Part shown: positions 48,059 through 59,339 of the stretch, piece after piece
Layout of the letters: the number at the start of each line of letters is the position of its first letter
How positions within the stretch are numbered: the stretch's first letter is position 1
Assembly (NCBI RefSeq): GCF_026151205.1
Contig: NC_087075.1
Location: 10,402,303-10,462,302, forward strand
Length of the DNA: 60,000 bases
Direction: 5' to 3'
Source of the DNA: Bolinopsis microptera
Taxonomy: Eukaryota > Ctenophora > Tentaculata > Lobata > Bolinopsidae
Translations under genes and position numbers: made by a program
Notes under the pieces: generated by a model
Databases searched by the model: none
Seen by the model: the letters and a program-made list of their open reading frames with translations, nothing else
Told to the model about the DNA's origin: nothing

Positions 48059-48724
48059 AAGTTTAAAATCATTACGTTATCATACTATATGATTATATGA
48101 GTATTGCTGAAAGCACAGTGTAAGGCCTACACGGACCGCCTCTAACTAGCCAATCCCTGTTTACATGCCGTGTAGCAGGGGACTAGAAAGAGCTAAACTA
48201 GTAAGCGGGGCATAGCCAATACACTGTACTCCCATCATTGAGTATATTACCAACCAAAAGGAAAATTTCCTTGTGTTTGGAATCTACCAAGACGAAAGTT
48301 GTGCAATCCAGCGAAATTATAAGTATATTCGGTTTCGATTATTAATTTCAAGAACGGCGAATTTGCAGTATTATTCAAACTTTAATTGCACCTGAAAATC
48401 AAGCTGTTAACTACCTCATCGGACTTTATTTGAGAGAACATTATTTGAGTGCTGGAGGCCTTAGCGTTCACTTAATGTACATTCAAATAAAGTTTGTCCA
48501 TCCACAACGAACTTATTGTCCAGGATATGACTTCTTTTTAATTTCGGTCAATTTCAATTTCTATCATTGGACTAAATTATATTAACATTTTTATTGCTTA
48601 ACGACGGCTTTTCTTGTTTACTGCATCAAAAATCGACTGAAAGTTATCTGCTAATGACCGTTCTAAATTATGTCCGTTCACGCAATGTCCGGCTCTGATT
48701 AAACTGGACTGAAATCTTATAGCG

Positions 48725-49159
48725 ACCATGATCAGTACTATTTAGATAACGATCAGTGTCCACACTGTTTAGCACAGATCATCATTCATTCAAACTTCAA
48801 AGAGAGATGGAATTGCTTGGGATTAACTACCTATCTGGCCCTAATCAACACAGTTTTAGTCTCAAGAAATTAAACAGGTCACAAATAAACAGGTCACAAA
48901 TAAACAGGTCACAAATAAACAGGTCACAAATAAAGTCTCCTTAGATTCCCCAAGAAAGATATCTTCAGGCATGTATAGAGTCTGTAACAACAAGTTAATC
49001 GCAGACTATAGTCAAGGTTATTGAATTTGAGAACCTGTTTGTAGGTTGTGTGTTATACTGTTATCAGTTATAGTTTATCGTTCAGTTTGCTGCTAGTGCT
49101 ACCGCCTTTGCGTGAGTTCGCCGTATAACTATAGATTACTATACAACTACAAGTACACT
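48725..49159 (+). promoter_or_regulatory. Shared upstream block, array copy 4, with four-fold 15-bp repeat
   Basis: Conserved with the blocks of copies 1 and 3, but the ACAGGTCACAAATAA unit is present four times (starting 48874, 48889, 48904, 48919). The copy with the doubled array is also the one with the most complete coding sequence. Confidence 0.5.
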
Positions 49160-49993
49160 ATGGCAGATGGGTTATCTGATATATTGGAGGATGATCCGAA
49201 TCTGACCCAATCCCAGGAGAATATCCAATTTTTTGATTTTGATGAACAGGAAGATTTGGAGGGCTGTGTCGCTAGATGGTGCATTAAGTTGGAAAAAGAG
49301 CTGAATATGGACGTTCGGGACATTGACTACTTTAGCTGTAATGAGTTCATGGGTAAAAGTAAACATACTCTAACTGATTGGCTTCTCGGTGCAGTAAACC
49401 TCGTATGTCGGCAGAGGAATCAGATGGGCATCATGATGGAGACCATTGATTACTTCAAAAGGGAAGTGATCGGACTGCAGGGCGAGCTGCTGGTACACAA
49501 GGACGAACAGCTAAAGTTGCTTAAAACTGCGGTTGGGAAGACATTTAAAACAAGAGTTTTAACAGCAACAGGATATCAGAGCTACAGTGCAGCTGTACAA
49601 AAGAGCAAAACAAGTGGTACGATTTGCAGCAGTGAAAAGTTGAAGAAGGCAACAGAAAGTGTGGCTGCAGAGGAGGACAGGAGCAGGAACTTGATTGTGT
49701 TTGGTTTGAAAGAAGAAAAAGAGGAAAAGCTTCCAGCTTTGGTAACCGCCATTTTGGAAGAGATTGGGGAGAAACCTCATTTCAAAGCGAAAAGAGTTTG
49801 CTGGAAAAGACCAAGTACGGCTGTCCGCCCCGTAAAGATCACTGTCCAGAACTCAACTTCAGTTCGTCAGATTCTCATGAAAGCAGGAAAGCTGAGGCTA
49901 GTCGAGAACCGCAAAGATATATGGATCCGTCCTGATAAATCCAGTGTTCTATCAGGACAGATGCGACGAGGTAGCATTTGGTCACTGACCTAA
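49160..49993 (+). CDS. ORF1-like coiled-coil/RRM-like protein, copy 4 (best preserved)
   Basis: 277 residues from ATG 49160 (MADGLSDILEDDPNLTQSQE). N-terminal domain with DEQEDLEGCVARWCIKLEKE to VNLVCRQRNQM; a coiled-coil segment near residues 115-145 (VIGLQGELLVHKDEQLKLL); YSAAVQKSKTSG; then SRNLIVFGLKEEKEEKLPAL, ILEEIGEKPHF, RPVKITVQNSTSVRQIL, and IWIRPDKS. This last stretch follows the RRM-like pattern of ORF1 proteins of invertebrate CR1/L2-type non-LTR retrotransposons (N-L-I-V-F-G-L strand, RPVKV strand, PDRS-like end). No RT or CCHC knuckle follows, and related copies lie in tandem. It is therefore a retroelement-derived local gene family, perhaps RNA-binding; function is unknown. Confidence 0.7.
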   Translation: MADGLSDILEDDPNLTQSQENIQFFDFDEQEDLEGCVARWCIKLEKELNMDVRDIDYFSCNEFMGKSKHTLTDWLLGAVNLVCRQRNQMGIMMETIDYFKREVIGLQGELLVHKDEQLKLLKTAVGKTFKTRVLTATGYQSYSAAVQKSKTSGTICSSEKLKKATESVAAEEDRSRNLIVFGLKEEKEEKLPALVTAILEEIGEKPHFKAKRVCWKRPSTAVRPVKITVQNSTSVRQILMKAGKLRLVENRKDIWIRPDKSSVLSGQMRRGSIWSLT

Positions 49994-52120
49994 AGAATAA
50001 GAGGGCTGAACAGAGTCAGACTCACCTCGACCACTATACATCCGATACATTTGTATATTTGCTATTTTGTTAAAGTTTTAAATCAAATAAAATCATCACG
50101 TAATATATTATAAGTATATTTGGTTACATGATTAAGAACTGCAAATTTGCAATATTATTCAAACTTAAATTGCACCCGAAAATCAAGCTTTTAAGTTTTA
50201 ACTACTAAAGAAATAAATTGTGTCTCGCACCAAATATCTTACGGGTTTATCTGAGCCATATCGGAGCCATCAAACTTGTAATCTAAGACCTAGAATAATG
50301 GGAATAATATCTTAACGGCCCTAATCTAGACCAAACTGTGAGCGGCCTAAATTATGGATGGCCCTGATTATTTGGAGAGAAGAAAACTTGGTGGGCGGCT
50401 CCCACCGTACCCACGTGCTCTCATTTCGCAGTTGCACGTGGGAAACAGTTGCTAACCTCGCTTGTACGTTGCCGCCTCCGCAACGTGGGGCATTTATTTC
50501 ATTTCAGTCTAGCACATCTACGTAATTTGATTTCCAAGAAAATTTTTAAAGATGTGTACACTGTACAGAGAAAAAAAAAACAGATTAAACATAAAACAAC
50601 GCTGCATTGCTATTAGCACTAATGAAATTAAGCGCAAACTCACGCACGCACATTTAAACGGTTACCTTACCGATTCTATTTTGGACGACCAAACTGTGAG
50701 CGTTCCAAATTATAGGGGCCTTGGTTATGCGGAGGGAAGAGCAAATGACTTGAACTAAAACGGTCGATTCGGATTACGAGTTTTATTCTGACTATATTTA
50801 AAAACTAAAAAGTCTCCAGATATAAATATTGGTGCACTTTTATTTGACTAAAGTTCAGTGTTATAATGACGTTACTGAGAATATAGTGACGAATAAATCG
50901 AACACAACTATTGAATCCAATTTCATTAATGAAAGTTACTTCAAATCAGAAAACGTATATTAACACGTGGAGGTATTACAACGTTATACGGAAATTAACC
51001 AACACCAGTCAAGCTAGCAGTATAAGTGGCGTTACGAAGGGATCCACAGAACGCAGCTGCAAATGGTAACGTTACGCCACCAGTAGTAGTACTATACTGG
51101 CTAGCACTTAGCAGTTCAGTTCTTCTAGAATTAGCCAGTAACCTGGTAACCATAGTGTAATTTTAGAACTTGAGGCTACTAAGGTTGAAAACCACGTTTA
51201 TATAAATGATCTAACGAGGTATCACATGCAGCTTCACTTACTATTTCAGCTATAGTCTATATGCAACATCAGTGTTGTACTCATGCCTTCATGTAGAGGG
51301 GAAATTACTAAAATAAGGGCCGTCCACGAAAGCGCCGTCAAGGTTTGCTAGATACTGTTAAATTTAGAACCACAGTTGGATATGGGATTTATTAAAATTA
51401 GATTCGCCACTAAGTTTACAGTCAGAGCATGTCTAGACCATGAAGAATATATAGACTATACAGTATAGACTATAAGTATAATATGCCTATTATGCATATA
51501 GCAATAACACTAACAGTAAGTCATCGCTAAACCAAGTAATGATCATGTAATGAACGGAGTTCACTAAAATAATCTCTCTCTCTCTCTCTCTCTCTCTGGT
51601 ACGTGCCACGTGGTTACCTGGGTACCTGGGTAGACTATAAACTACACCAGTAACAGCCAGTAATTGTAACGGAATGTTCTTTTGTACCTAGTTCATTTTA
51701 GCTGATTTAAGAAGCTTTGTTCCTATAATCTGAGATTAATCTTTCAGACCGACCGTAAGTTGTCCATGGTCTGACAAATTATCGTATATTTGTTATTTGG
51801 AGGTTCACAACTGTCTGGACCACCCAGCGAGACATGATTCAGATCGTGAAAATGATGGTATTGTAAGTCTTGTAGTTGTAATTTCAGTCGAACATAGCTA
51901 CTGAATTTAATTCCAGCGATATAACAATTGAAACTAAATCGAAAATAAAACTAAGTACTGACGGCAAATACTTTAGTATTAGTAAATACCTCAGTTATGA
52001 CTTTATGATCTCTGTGGGATGATATTATCCACACAACAATAAATACATAGTTTGAGCATGATTTAAGCAGAGCGGAAGTTAGAACGTGCAAGATTTGAAT
52101 TGCAACCAATTTAAAAAATT
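49994..52120. other. Array tail and spacer
   Basis: To about 50370 this is 3' UTR-like and intergenic sequence shared with the spacer after copy 2 (for example 'agaccaaactgtg' and 'aaattatggatgg' at about 46290-46325 and 50327-50358). A (ct)n microsatellite lies at 51571-51597. An inverted pair, gtggcgttacg / cgttacgccac, is at 51027-51078. The open frame at 50552-50758 is unrecognised. Confidence 0.45.
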
Positions 52121-52255
52121 AATTTCTTGTCAGCCTATATAGTACATACTGATTGCTGAATATGCAGATTTGCGATGATATGCGCAATATGCGCCATTTG
52201 CCGTCTCAACTATATGCTATATCTATGGTTATCAAAATATCAAGGGTTTAGATTT
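52121..52255. repeat. Direct repeat, left copy flanking a TIR element
   Basis: Matches 53136-53268 in the same orientation: 'aatttcttgtca', 'tgctga', 'gatgatatgcgcaata', 'atctatgg', 'gggtttag', with scattered differences. Confidence 0.8.
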
Positions 52256-52266
52256 GATATACCTTA

Positions 52267-53119
52267 CTCGGGAATATTATAACCGGGATAATTTTTTTCC
52301 GGTCAAAAATTTTACCAGTCATAAAAAACCCGCCGACTCAGATTATGGGGTTCCAAGGGGTTGGTGATCATCATATTTAACCTGAAGTCTCATATGTGCT
52401 AGAGAAGACTTTTGAAGCAGTGGATGGAGGGCTGTAACTTTATTGGCGGTTGCTACCATAATTTAGGTATAAAAATCACAATTTGGTTATAGAAATTTGG
52501 TTATGGATTTGGTTATAGAAATCAGATTTCAGGCCAACTTGTGGCAACATCCCGCTAGAAGTGAGTAAACTGTGCCACTATTTCATGGTCCACGGTGGAT
52601 TGATTACTGGAGCAGTTGAAGATGCAAAGCCAAGACGTTCCCCAATACCAAGCGGTGGGCAGGAAATTAAGCTCCGGCTGACCTTCAGAGCAGTAGCCCC
52701 ATTAGCGGACAAAATGAAAGTCTTGTTAAGACAACAATACAACTTCGAATTTGACGGTCAGCAGCAGGGGGATATCAATAATGATAATGGAGGGGACATT
52801 AGCGATAATGAGAATGAGAATACGCTTTAATGAAGATTTGACTTATTATTGCTTAGATTTATTTTCCTTTAAATAGACGTGTCTTTTTTTTCTATTTCTG
52901 AGTAATATCAATAACTGTAAATTGAAATAACTTCTTTAACAAGTAACAAAAACAGAAATTTCGGTTGAAAATTTGTTGACCTCTGAAAAAAAACTTGAAA
53001 GGTCGGCCACCGGTAAATACTTGACCGGGATAATTTGGCGGGTTTTGGGAAAGTCCGCCATATTTTTCCCGGTCATTAATTTTCCCAGTCATAAATTAAC
53101 CCGCTATAATATTCCCGAG
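52267..53119. mobile_element. TIR-bearing element (about 0.85 kb) with a short ORF
   Basis: CTCGGGAATATTATA at 52267-52281 is repeated inverted at 53105-53119. Further subterminal motifs (ccgggataattt, ccggtca, ccagtcata, aacccgc) occur near both ends, some in direct orientation. It lies between the two direct repeats. No clear target-site duplication or transposase was seen, so the class is undetermined. Confidence 0.6.
52561..52830 (+). CDS. Unidentified ORF inside the TIR element
   Basis: Open frame to TAA at 52828-52830 with no ATG at the 5' edge. It includes SPIPSGGQEIKLRLTFRAVA, DKMKVLLRQQYNFEFDGQQQ and an acidic Asn/Asp tail (DNGGDISDNENENTL). The composition is convincingly protein-like, and the first in-frame ATG (52585) leaves about 80 residues. 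It may be a transposon accessory protein or a captured host exon. Confidence 0.4.
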   Translation: MSKLCHYFMVHGGLITGAVEDAKPRRSPIPSGGQEIKLRLTFRAVAPLADKMKVLLRQQYNFEFDGQQQGDINNDNGGDISDNENENTL

Positions 53120-53135
53120 TATCAGTAAGGTACTA

Positions 53136-53268
53136 AATTTCTTGTCAACCGATACATGCTGATTGCTGAATGGGCAATGGAGATTCGCGATGATATGCGC
53201 AATACGCGCTATTTGCAGTCTTGCAACTAGATCTATGGTGATCAGAATATCAAAGGGTTTAGTTTTAA
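53136..53268. repeat. Direct repeat, right copy
   Basis: Partner of 52121-52255; see that entry. The pair brackets the TIR element exactly on both sides. Confidence 0.8.
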
Positions 53269-53639
53269 TATTATAAATCTAATAACTGCAATATTACAAT
53301 GATTTGTATGGCAGGAGGATGAATAATATTCTGTTTTATACTAACAATCTAGCTGATAGCTTGAGCTATAATAACAGTGCATCAAAAGTTGTACAAATTT
53401 CTATTTTTTAATATGATGTATTACAATTTCATTGCGATTATTTTTCTATTTGAAGAGTCCAAACCTGGGCTGAATAACGCATGACTGCGAGACTTCGTTA
53501 CAAATGTGTGAACGAAAAGCGTGCATTATTTTAATGCAGATCTCTTCAATCGTATTGTATATATGCACTTATATAATATCAATATGTATAAGTAAAACCG
53601 AGCAGTAATACAAATAAAACTAAATAGTATTACTTTTAG

Positions 53640-53751
53640 TAAAACTGGTGAAAAAGCTAAAGCCAAGAGAACGACTAAACTCAAGGAGTTGCAGCTGCCA
53701 CGGAACTTTTACATCATCAAGCCGGTGTCTCCTGTTTCGGAACTGATGTAA
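53640..53751 (+). CDS. Candidate terminal exon, unknown protein
   Basis: Acceptor TTACTTTTAG, then 36 codons: KTGEKAKAKRTTKLKELQL, PRNFYIIKPVSPVSELM, and TAA at 53749-53751. Stops precede the acceptor in frame, so this can only be an exon. An AATAAA signal is near 53974. Upstream exons were not found; they would have to lie in or beyond the repeat region. Confidence 0.35.
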
Positions 53752-54560
53752 ATTAAAACGCGTAAAGTGAAGTGTGAAGTAGGAAAGTAAAGTAGGAAAT
53801 TAAAGTGAAGCACTCAAGTACTTATGTAAAGTCTGGTCAGCTTACAGAATTATACTTACAGTTGTACTTGTAGGACCTTCATGAGGTTTTAGATTTAGAT
53901 TTAGTTACAATCACATTTTATGTGTTTGTTTAAAACAGAAGTATCCTAGGAAGGTGTGCTATAAATTTTAATAATAAACGAGAGAACTGAGAAGACACAA
54001 AAAGTATTCTCAATCGCTATTATTGGGGGATGTTTGTTGCTGAGCTGTTAACATTGTGCCTGCTTATACTTTCCCAGTTTTCCTCCCGTCAAACTTCAAA
54101 CAGATATCAATAATGACTAATGACTTGCAGTATCTGTATCAATATGTCACTAATGACTGATTGTAAATCTGTTACTCCTAATTTAACTATAAGTATAACC
54201 ATCACAGAACACATGTTCTAAGATTTAAACTATTGAAGTAAATCTCTATAGTGACGTAACGTTGCCTGTTGGCGCCCCCCCCCCTCCTCGCTAAAAAAGC
54301 GCCCCCCCCCCCCTGTTGGCGCCTCCTCCCCTTTTGGGGGCCCCCTAAAATTATACCCAGACTATTGCACAAAATCCTCAGCTCCTCAGCTCATAGCTGA
54401 TCAATTCCTAGCTACAAACCTCGAGTATGTTGAAGTCGGTGATGTGCGCATGATCCTGATGTACGATAACTTGGGGCGAGGTGATCTGATCTGGAACCGA
54501 TATGTTGTAGCCGTGATCTCTCATGTTCATTCTGGTAATTTATTTTGTAAGTACAATACA
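53752..54560. other. Spacer with C/G-rich low-complexity block
   Basis: 54272-54350 holds two poly-C runs and 'ggcgcc' motifs related to the block at 26555-26590, likely remnants of the same transposon family. Otherwise no gene was seen. Confidence 0.5.
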
Positions 54561-54564
54561 TAAC

Positions 54565-54568
54565 TTAA

Positions 54569-54600
<32 letters not shown>

Positions 54601-55952
54601 AATGGATATTTTTTTGTGAAACTTGATTTCGAGATAGCAGTTGACCAACAAACTAGGACCAGTGACCAAACTTTTGAGGGGGTCCCGGACCCCAACCGCC
54701 AAACGGTGCCCGCGGGGCAGCCACACCCATATTTGGTCCAAATTAGGCCCAATTTAGCCAAATACCCTGAACATGCCCAAAACCCAGATTTTAGGTGCTC
54801 TTCTTGTAGCTAGTGGTCTCTTGAACTCGTATATGAAATTTTATCAAGATTGGACAAAAAATGACTGAGTTATGGGCCAAAAACCATATGCCCATATTTG
54901 GGCATACGCACCAAATTTGGTAGATTTCGTCCCATAAATTGAGCAAATATCAATATTTTTGAATGAAACTTACTTTATAAGAAAGGTAAGCCTAAACTAC
55001 ATATTCTCTGTAAGTTATAGCTTTATATTTGTTTAAATGTGGATACTAAGGCGAAAAAACCACAAAAAATGAACTAAATTGCCCGTATCTTGGTTCGCGA
55101 TATTCGCGGAATTGATCTCATTAAAATTGTAACAACTCAATCAGTTTTCAAAATTTTTGCATGAAATTTTCGGAATCGACTTAAAATCGCATTTCCACCT
55201 TATTTTGAGAACAGATTTTTGATTTAGGCCTCCAAAAAATTTGGCGGCCAAATTCCAAAATTTTCCCGGAAAAATTCAGAATTTGGCCGCCAAATTTTTT
55301 TGGAGGCCTAAATCAAAAATCTGTTCTCAAAATAAGGTTGAAATGCGATTTTGAGTCGATTCCGAAAATTTCATGCAAAAATTTTGAAAACTGATTGAGT
55401 TGTTACAATTTTAATGAGATCAATTCCGCGAATATCGCGAACCAAGATACGGGCAATTTAGTTCATTTTTTGTGGTTTTTTCGCCTTAGTATCCACATTT
55501 AAACAAATACAAAGATAGAACTTACAGAGAATATGTTATAGTTTAGGCTTACCTTTCTTATAAAGTAAGTTTCATTCAAAAATATTGATATTTGCCAAAT
55601 TTATGGGACGAAATCTACCAAATTTGGTGCGTATGCCCAAATATGGGCATATGGTTTTTGGCCCATAACTCAGTCATTTTTTGTCCAATCTTGATGAAAT
55701 TTCATATACGAGTTCAGAAGACCACTAGCTACAAGAAGAGCATCTAAAATCTGGGTTTTGGGCATGTACAGGTTATTTGGCTAAATTGGGCCTAATTTGG
55801 ACCAAGTATGGGCGTGGCTGCCCCGCGGGCACCGTTTGGCGGTTGGGGTCCGGGACCCCCTCAAAAGTTCGGTCACTGGTCCTAGTTTGTTGGTCAACTG
55901 CTATCTCGAAATCAACTTTCACAAAAAAATATCCATTGTCCCTCCCCCTTAA
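54565..55952. mobile_element. 1.39-kb foldback (near-complete palindrome) element flanked by TTAA
   Basis: The two halves are reverse complements almost base for base, centred near 55268. For example 'gtgaccaaacttttgagggg' on the left pairs with 'cccctcaaaagttcggtcac' on the right, and 'ttggcggccaaatt' (55241) pairs with its mirror at 55293. The ends are TTAAG(n) at 54565 and C(n)TTAA at 55949-55952, so TTAA is the likely target duplication, as for piggyBac-type insertion. The left G run is 30 bp, the right run short and interrupted. No transposase. The open frames on both strands are by-products. Confidence 0.88.
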
Positions 55953-56151
55953 GGAGATGTTTCAGTTCAAGTCGCCCAGAGCCTCAAAACTCTAAGTACC
56001 CTTATCTTAACCGTAACCTCAGGGCTGGACAACTGGAACTGAGCGGATCTGAACAGCTGCACCAACGACACTGATCAACAAGTATTTACAGGCCGTTGAA
56101 ATATTATTCAGCAGACCAGCAGCCCAATTTACGAAAGTACAATAACGAATA

Positions 56152-57342
56152 ATGACAAGTACGGTTGGGCTGGACGACGGTTACCAGGTAGTAATGTTGG
56201 ACAGGCTGCCGCGCAGTTGGTTGGTGATACAAAAGTAAGTAAAATTATTTTATTACTATAATTACATGGCTATCTTTATTCTTTATGCCGTATTTATAGG
56301 AATTATAGGAGGGATTATGTAGGGGGGATCCTCAACTACAAGTCAAACCAAAGTTTGGTCATTAGGGATCATTCACATTACGTAAGACAGATTAGAGAGA
56401 GTGGATTTGGAATTGCTTATTGCAATGATTTGGCTGAGTGTTGAATTTATTACGGATAGGGTTATGGGGTGGTTTAACATGGCAACAGCTATATGACGTA
56501 ACATATATGAACGATTTCTTATATAGGAACAGTACAGGCTCTCCGTCAAGCAAAAGTTCGACGTAAGTTTTGACTCTGTCAATATGCCACCACGGATTAC
56601 AAGCTGGCTTCACAGTTCACGTAATCAACAGCAGTTACATTGATAAAACCAGCTGGTAACCATGGTAACGTCGATACCAAACCACCACTTAACCCGTGAA
56701 TTGTAAATTTAGATTTTGGGTTCGAGTATGATTCAACGGTAGTTTGGTCTGCGCGGAGCCTTGCCTAGCTTTAATCATTTGTTTAACTAATTATAGTGAC
56801 ACAGTAAGTGTATCCAACGTGGCTTCATCTAGTTAGTCACACAACCAACGCTATAGATACACTATACAGTGTTTTATCTATTGTCATGAGTTACACTTAC
56901 ACCTTTTCTTCACGCCACGTTTCATATTTATTCAGCGTAACAGCCGGCTAATAGCCGGCTAATATCCCTCTACCAGCCGGTCGGCATCGCATTAAGTACC
57001 TACTTGCCTCATAAATGACTCCTTTGTCGTATTTCAATTTACAGGAATAAATGTTACGAAGGACAATATTTCTATAAAACTTTACGGCCAATCCCAGTTT
57101 TCCTCATGGCCAAGTGTCACCAAGCTTGGTAAGTGTACCGATTATCATAACAATACTCGAAACTTCTGACGTTTACAAGTTATCGTTCTGTTCATTGAAT
57201 AAAAGAAAATGAAGACTTTATAGTCTTCAATGACAATTCCGTAATCGTAAGGGTTGAGATCACCTTCGGATTGCTGGTTACCTCTAGGTTTTGTCACCAT
57301 GCGGAGGTGGAAAAGGTGCTCCACAATGTCATAGTTTTATAG
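56152..57342 (+). CDS. Candidate three-exon small protein gene
   Basis: Exon 1 (56152-56234): ATG, MTSTVGLDDGYQVVMLDRLP, donor AAAA|GTAAGT (phase 2). Exon 2 (57045-57128): acceptor TTTCAATTTACAG, NKCYEGQYFYKTLRPIPVF, donor TTG|GTAAGT (phase 2). Exon 3 (57288-57342): acceptor TTACCTCTAG, FCHHAEVEKVLHNVIVL, TAG. Both junctions keep frame and the splice sites are strong. The product is about 73 residues with no known family. Exon 2 is also open in a second frame (INVTKDNISIKLYGQ), and exon 1 in a third (YGWAGRRLPGSNVGQ), so exon positions are better supported than the reading frame. Confidence 0.35.
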
Positions 57343-58690
57343 AGACGCTGAACCTAAGCTGCCCACAAAAGGATAGCATGAAGATGCTCTGCTCTGGGGT
57401 GTGGCAACCCTCCAGGAAGGGCCGATACCGAGGAAATCTATGAGAAGGATGTAAATTGTAAAGTGGCAAGTGGAATGAGGAGAAATGATGGTATCTACTA
57501 CTAATAATACAACTGCTACTACTATTGTTATGACAACTATGATAAAAGTTCCCTTATGTTTGAAGTCTTATAACATGCGTGATATAGGTACATTATACAT
57601 TATACATTATACATTGTACAGATTACAGATTACAGGGTGATCATTGATTATGCATCATCCTAAAATTGGTTCAGTAAAGATCATCTTATCAATTAAAATG
57701 CAGATATGAACCAGGCATAGCAACGTACACTGTACAGCTGAATTCGCCGCTTTGATTCGATCGTTACGACATAGTTTACATTTGTCATGGTTCATTGAGC
57801 AGCAATCAGACCAGTAAGTACGTAAACATGTAATAGCCAGGCTTATAAATATATCGAGCACGAGTCGGCAACGAGAGAGAACTAGTAAAGAAAACATTTC
57901 CTGTCTAAATACGGCAATATATTATAACGGTACTATCTGATAGGCTTGATACTCAAAACTATTTATAGATTTATCTGATAAATTAATCAATGCAGCTAAT
58001 AATAACGGAAGCAATTAAATAGATATTGGTATCGGTTAATGTGTTGTTAAAAATTCGCTCAATACTTCAATAACTTTAAATTTAGTGTTTTCTTTAAGAG
58101 TGACATCTGTAATAATTTCTACAGAAACAATTAGAAACGGAATTACTGACGAAAGCTGCTGAAGCACTCAAACAGTGCAATGGCCTAAGCCAGTGTAACT
58201 GTAATGGCCTATAGTAATACATACAAGTACAGAATTTAATAGGTCATTCGACTTTAATTATTTTGATAAGTTCGGCCACACAAGCTTCAATGAAATGGCA
58301 ACGGATTTTCTTCAGTTTAATTAAACATAATTTACGGTAAATTGGAATTTGGCTGTTAAAAATCTTACATTTATTTTACAGTTTGTATTTTAAAACCAGA
58401 CTCCAGAGGCTGATTCATTCTAAAAATTCAACACATGGTCCACTGATCGCAGAGATAATAATAAAGATATACTAAAACTACTGACCAGTAGGTACATCAT
58501 CTTAAATCCTTAAAATTTCAATCGTTACCTCACGAGTACTTGTTATAAGTACAAACCCTGCAACATCTGAACTGGAACAGCTCAGGACGTCTAAACATGA
58601 AGCTGCAGACCTCATGTCTAAACGGCCGACGCTCGCGTCTAGACGTACAAAATCACTAATTTACAACGCTCTTTAACAAGCCTTAATAAG
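57343..58690. other. AT-rich spacer
   Basis: A short 'attatacatt' repeat lies at 57590-57640. No supported gene; the minus-strand frame at 57655-57897 is unrecognised. Confidence 0.4.
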
Positions 58691-58699
58691 CAGATTAAC

Positions 58700-59115
58700 C
58701 ACGTACTACTCCATCATTCCCAGGATCTGTATAACCAGGCTAGCGAGGCTAATCTCTCTGTAATTTCACATTCACTATCAGTTCACGTGAACCTCGTGCG
58801 TAGCACCCTTATTTCAACCAAATCTGGCTCATTAGATAAACTAGACACCCTGTACCACTACATGGCATGAGAAATCAAAACAAAGCTCTCAACAAAGTGA
58901 TCCCAGGATCTAAATAGCCATACTAATGACTCTGCAATTTCACATTCACAATTCAGTTCAGGGTGCGTGCTGCCCTAGAACCTAGGACCCTTATTTTAAT
59001 CCTTGCTATAACGCTCTTTATATAACCTACACCAGAAGATCAAAACGAGGCTCTCAACAACAAAATGATCCCATGATCTATATACCCCGTCCTCAGGCTA
59101 ATCACTCTGCAATTT
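58700..59115. repeat. Degenerate tandem repeat, about 175-bp unit, 3 copies
   Basis: The motif 'cccaggatctgtata' recurs as 'cccaggatctaaata' near 58902 and 'cccatgatctatata' near 59070. Each is followed by 'ctctgyaattt' and preceded by 'ctctcaacaa'-type sequence. Diverged, so old. Confidence 0.7.
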
Positions 59116-59153
59116 GTTAACAGGACAGCATCAGGGGGGACCGGTCCATCATC

Positions 59154-59339
59154 ATGGATCATGAGGCAGATCAGGGTTCCGGGGAATCACCTGGGTGTGA
59201 AGACACAGCACGTGGGGCCACTGACGGCGTATTTTACCCTTATTGGGGGGCAATAATTAGGGGGATCGTTAGTGGAACTGGCCCTGAAATTTATCTTTAT
59301 ATTGCCTGCCTGCCTACCTGGTCGGCTTCATTGGCATGA
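59154..59339 (+). CDS. Possible small ORF or first exon
   Basis: ATG in good context (catcatcATGG) opens MDHEADQGSGESPGCEDTAR and runs 61 codons, ending in hydrophobic residues. GC-richer than its surroundings. A splice donor-like GTGTGAAG follows the first 14 codons. No family is recognised. Confidence 0.25.
   Translation: MDHEADQGSGESPGCEDTARGATDGVFYPYWGAIIRGIVSGTGPEIYLYIACLPTWSASLA

Noticed and set aside
54523-54813. Poly-Gly protein frame
   Set aside because: The Gly run is the poly-G terminus of the foldback element.
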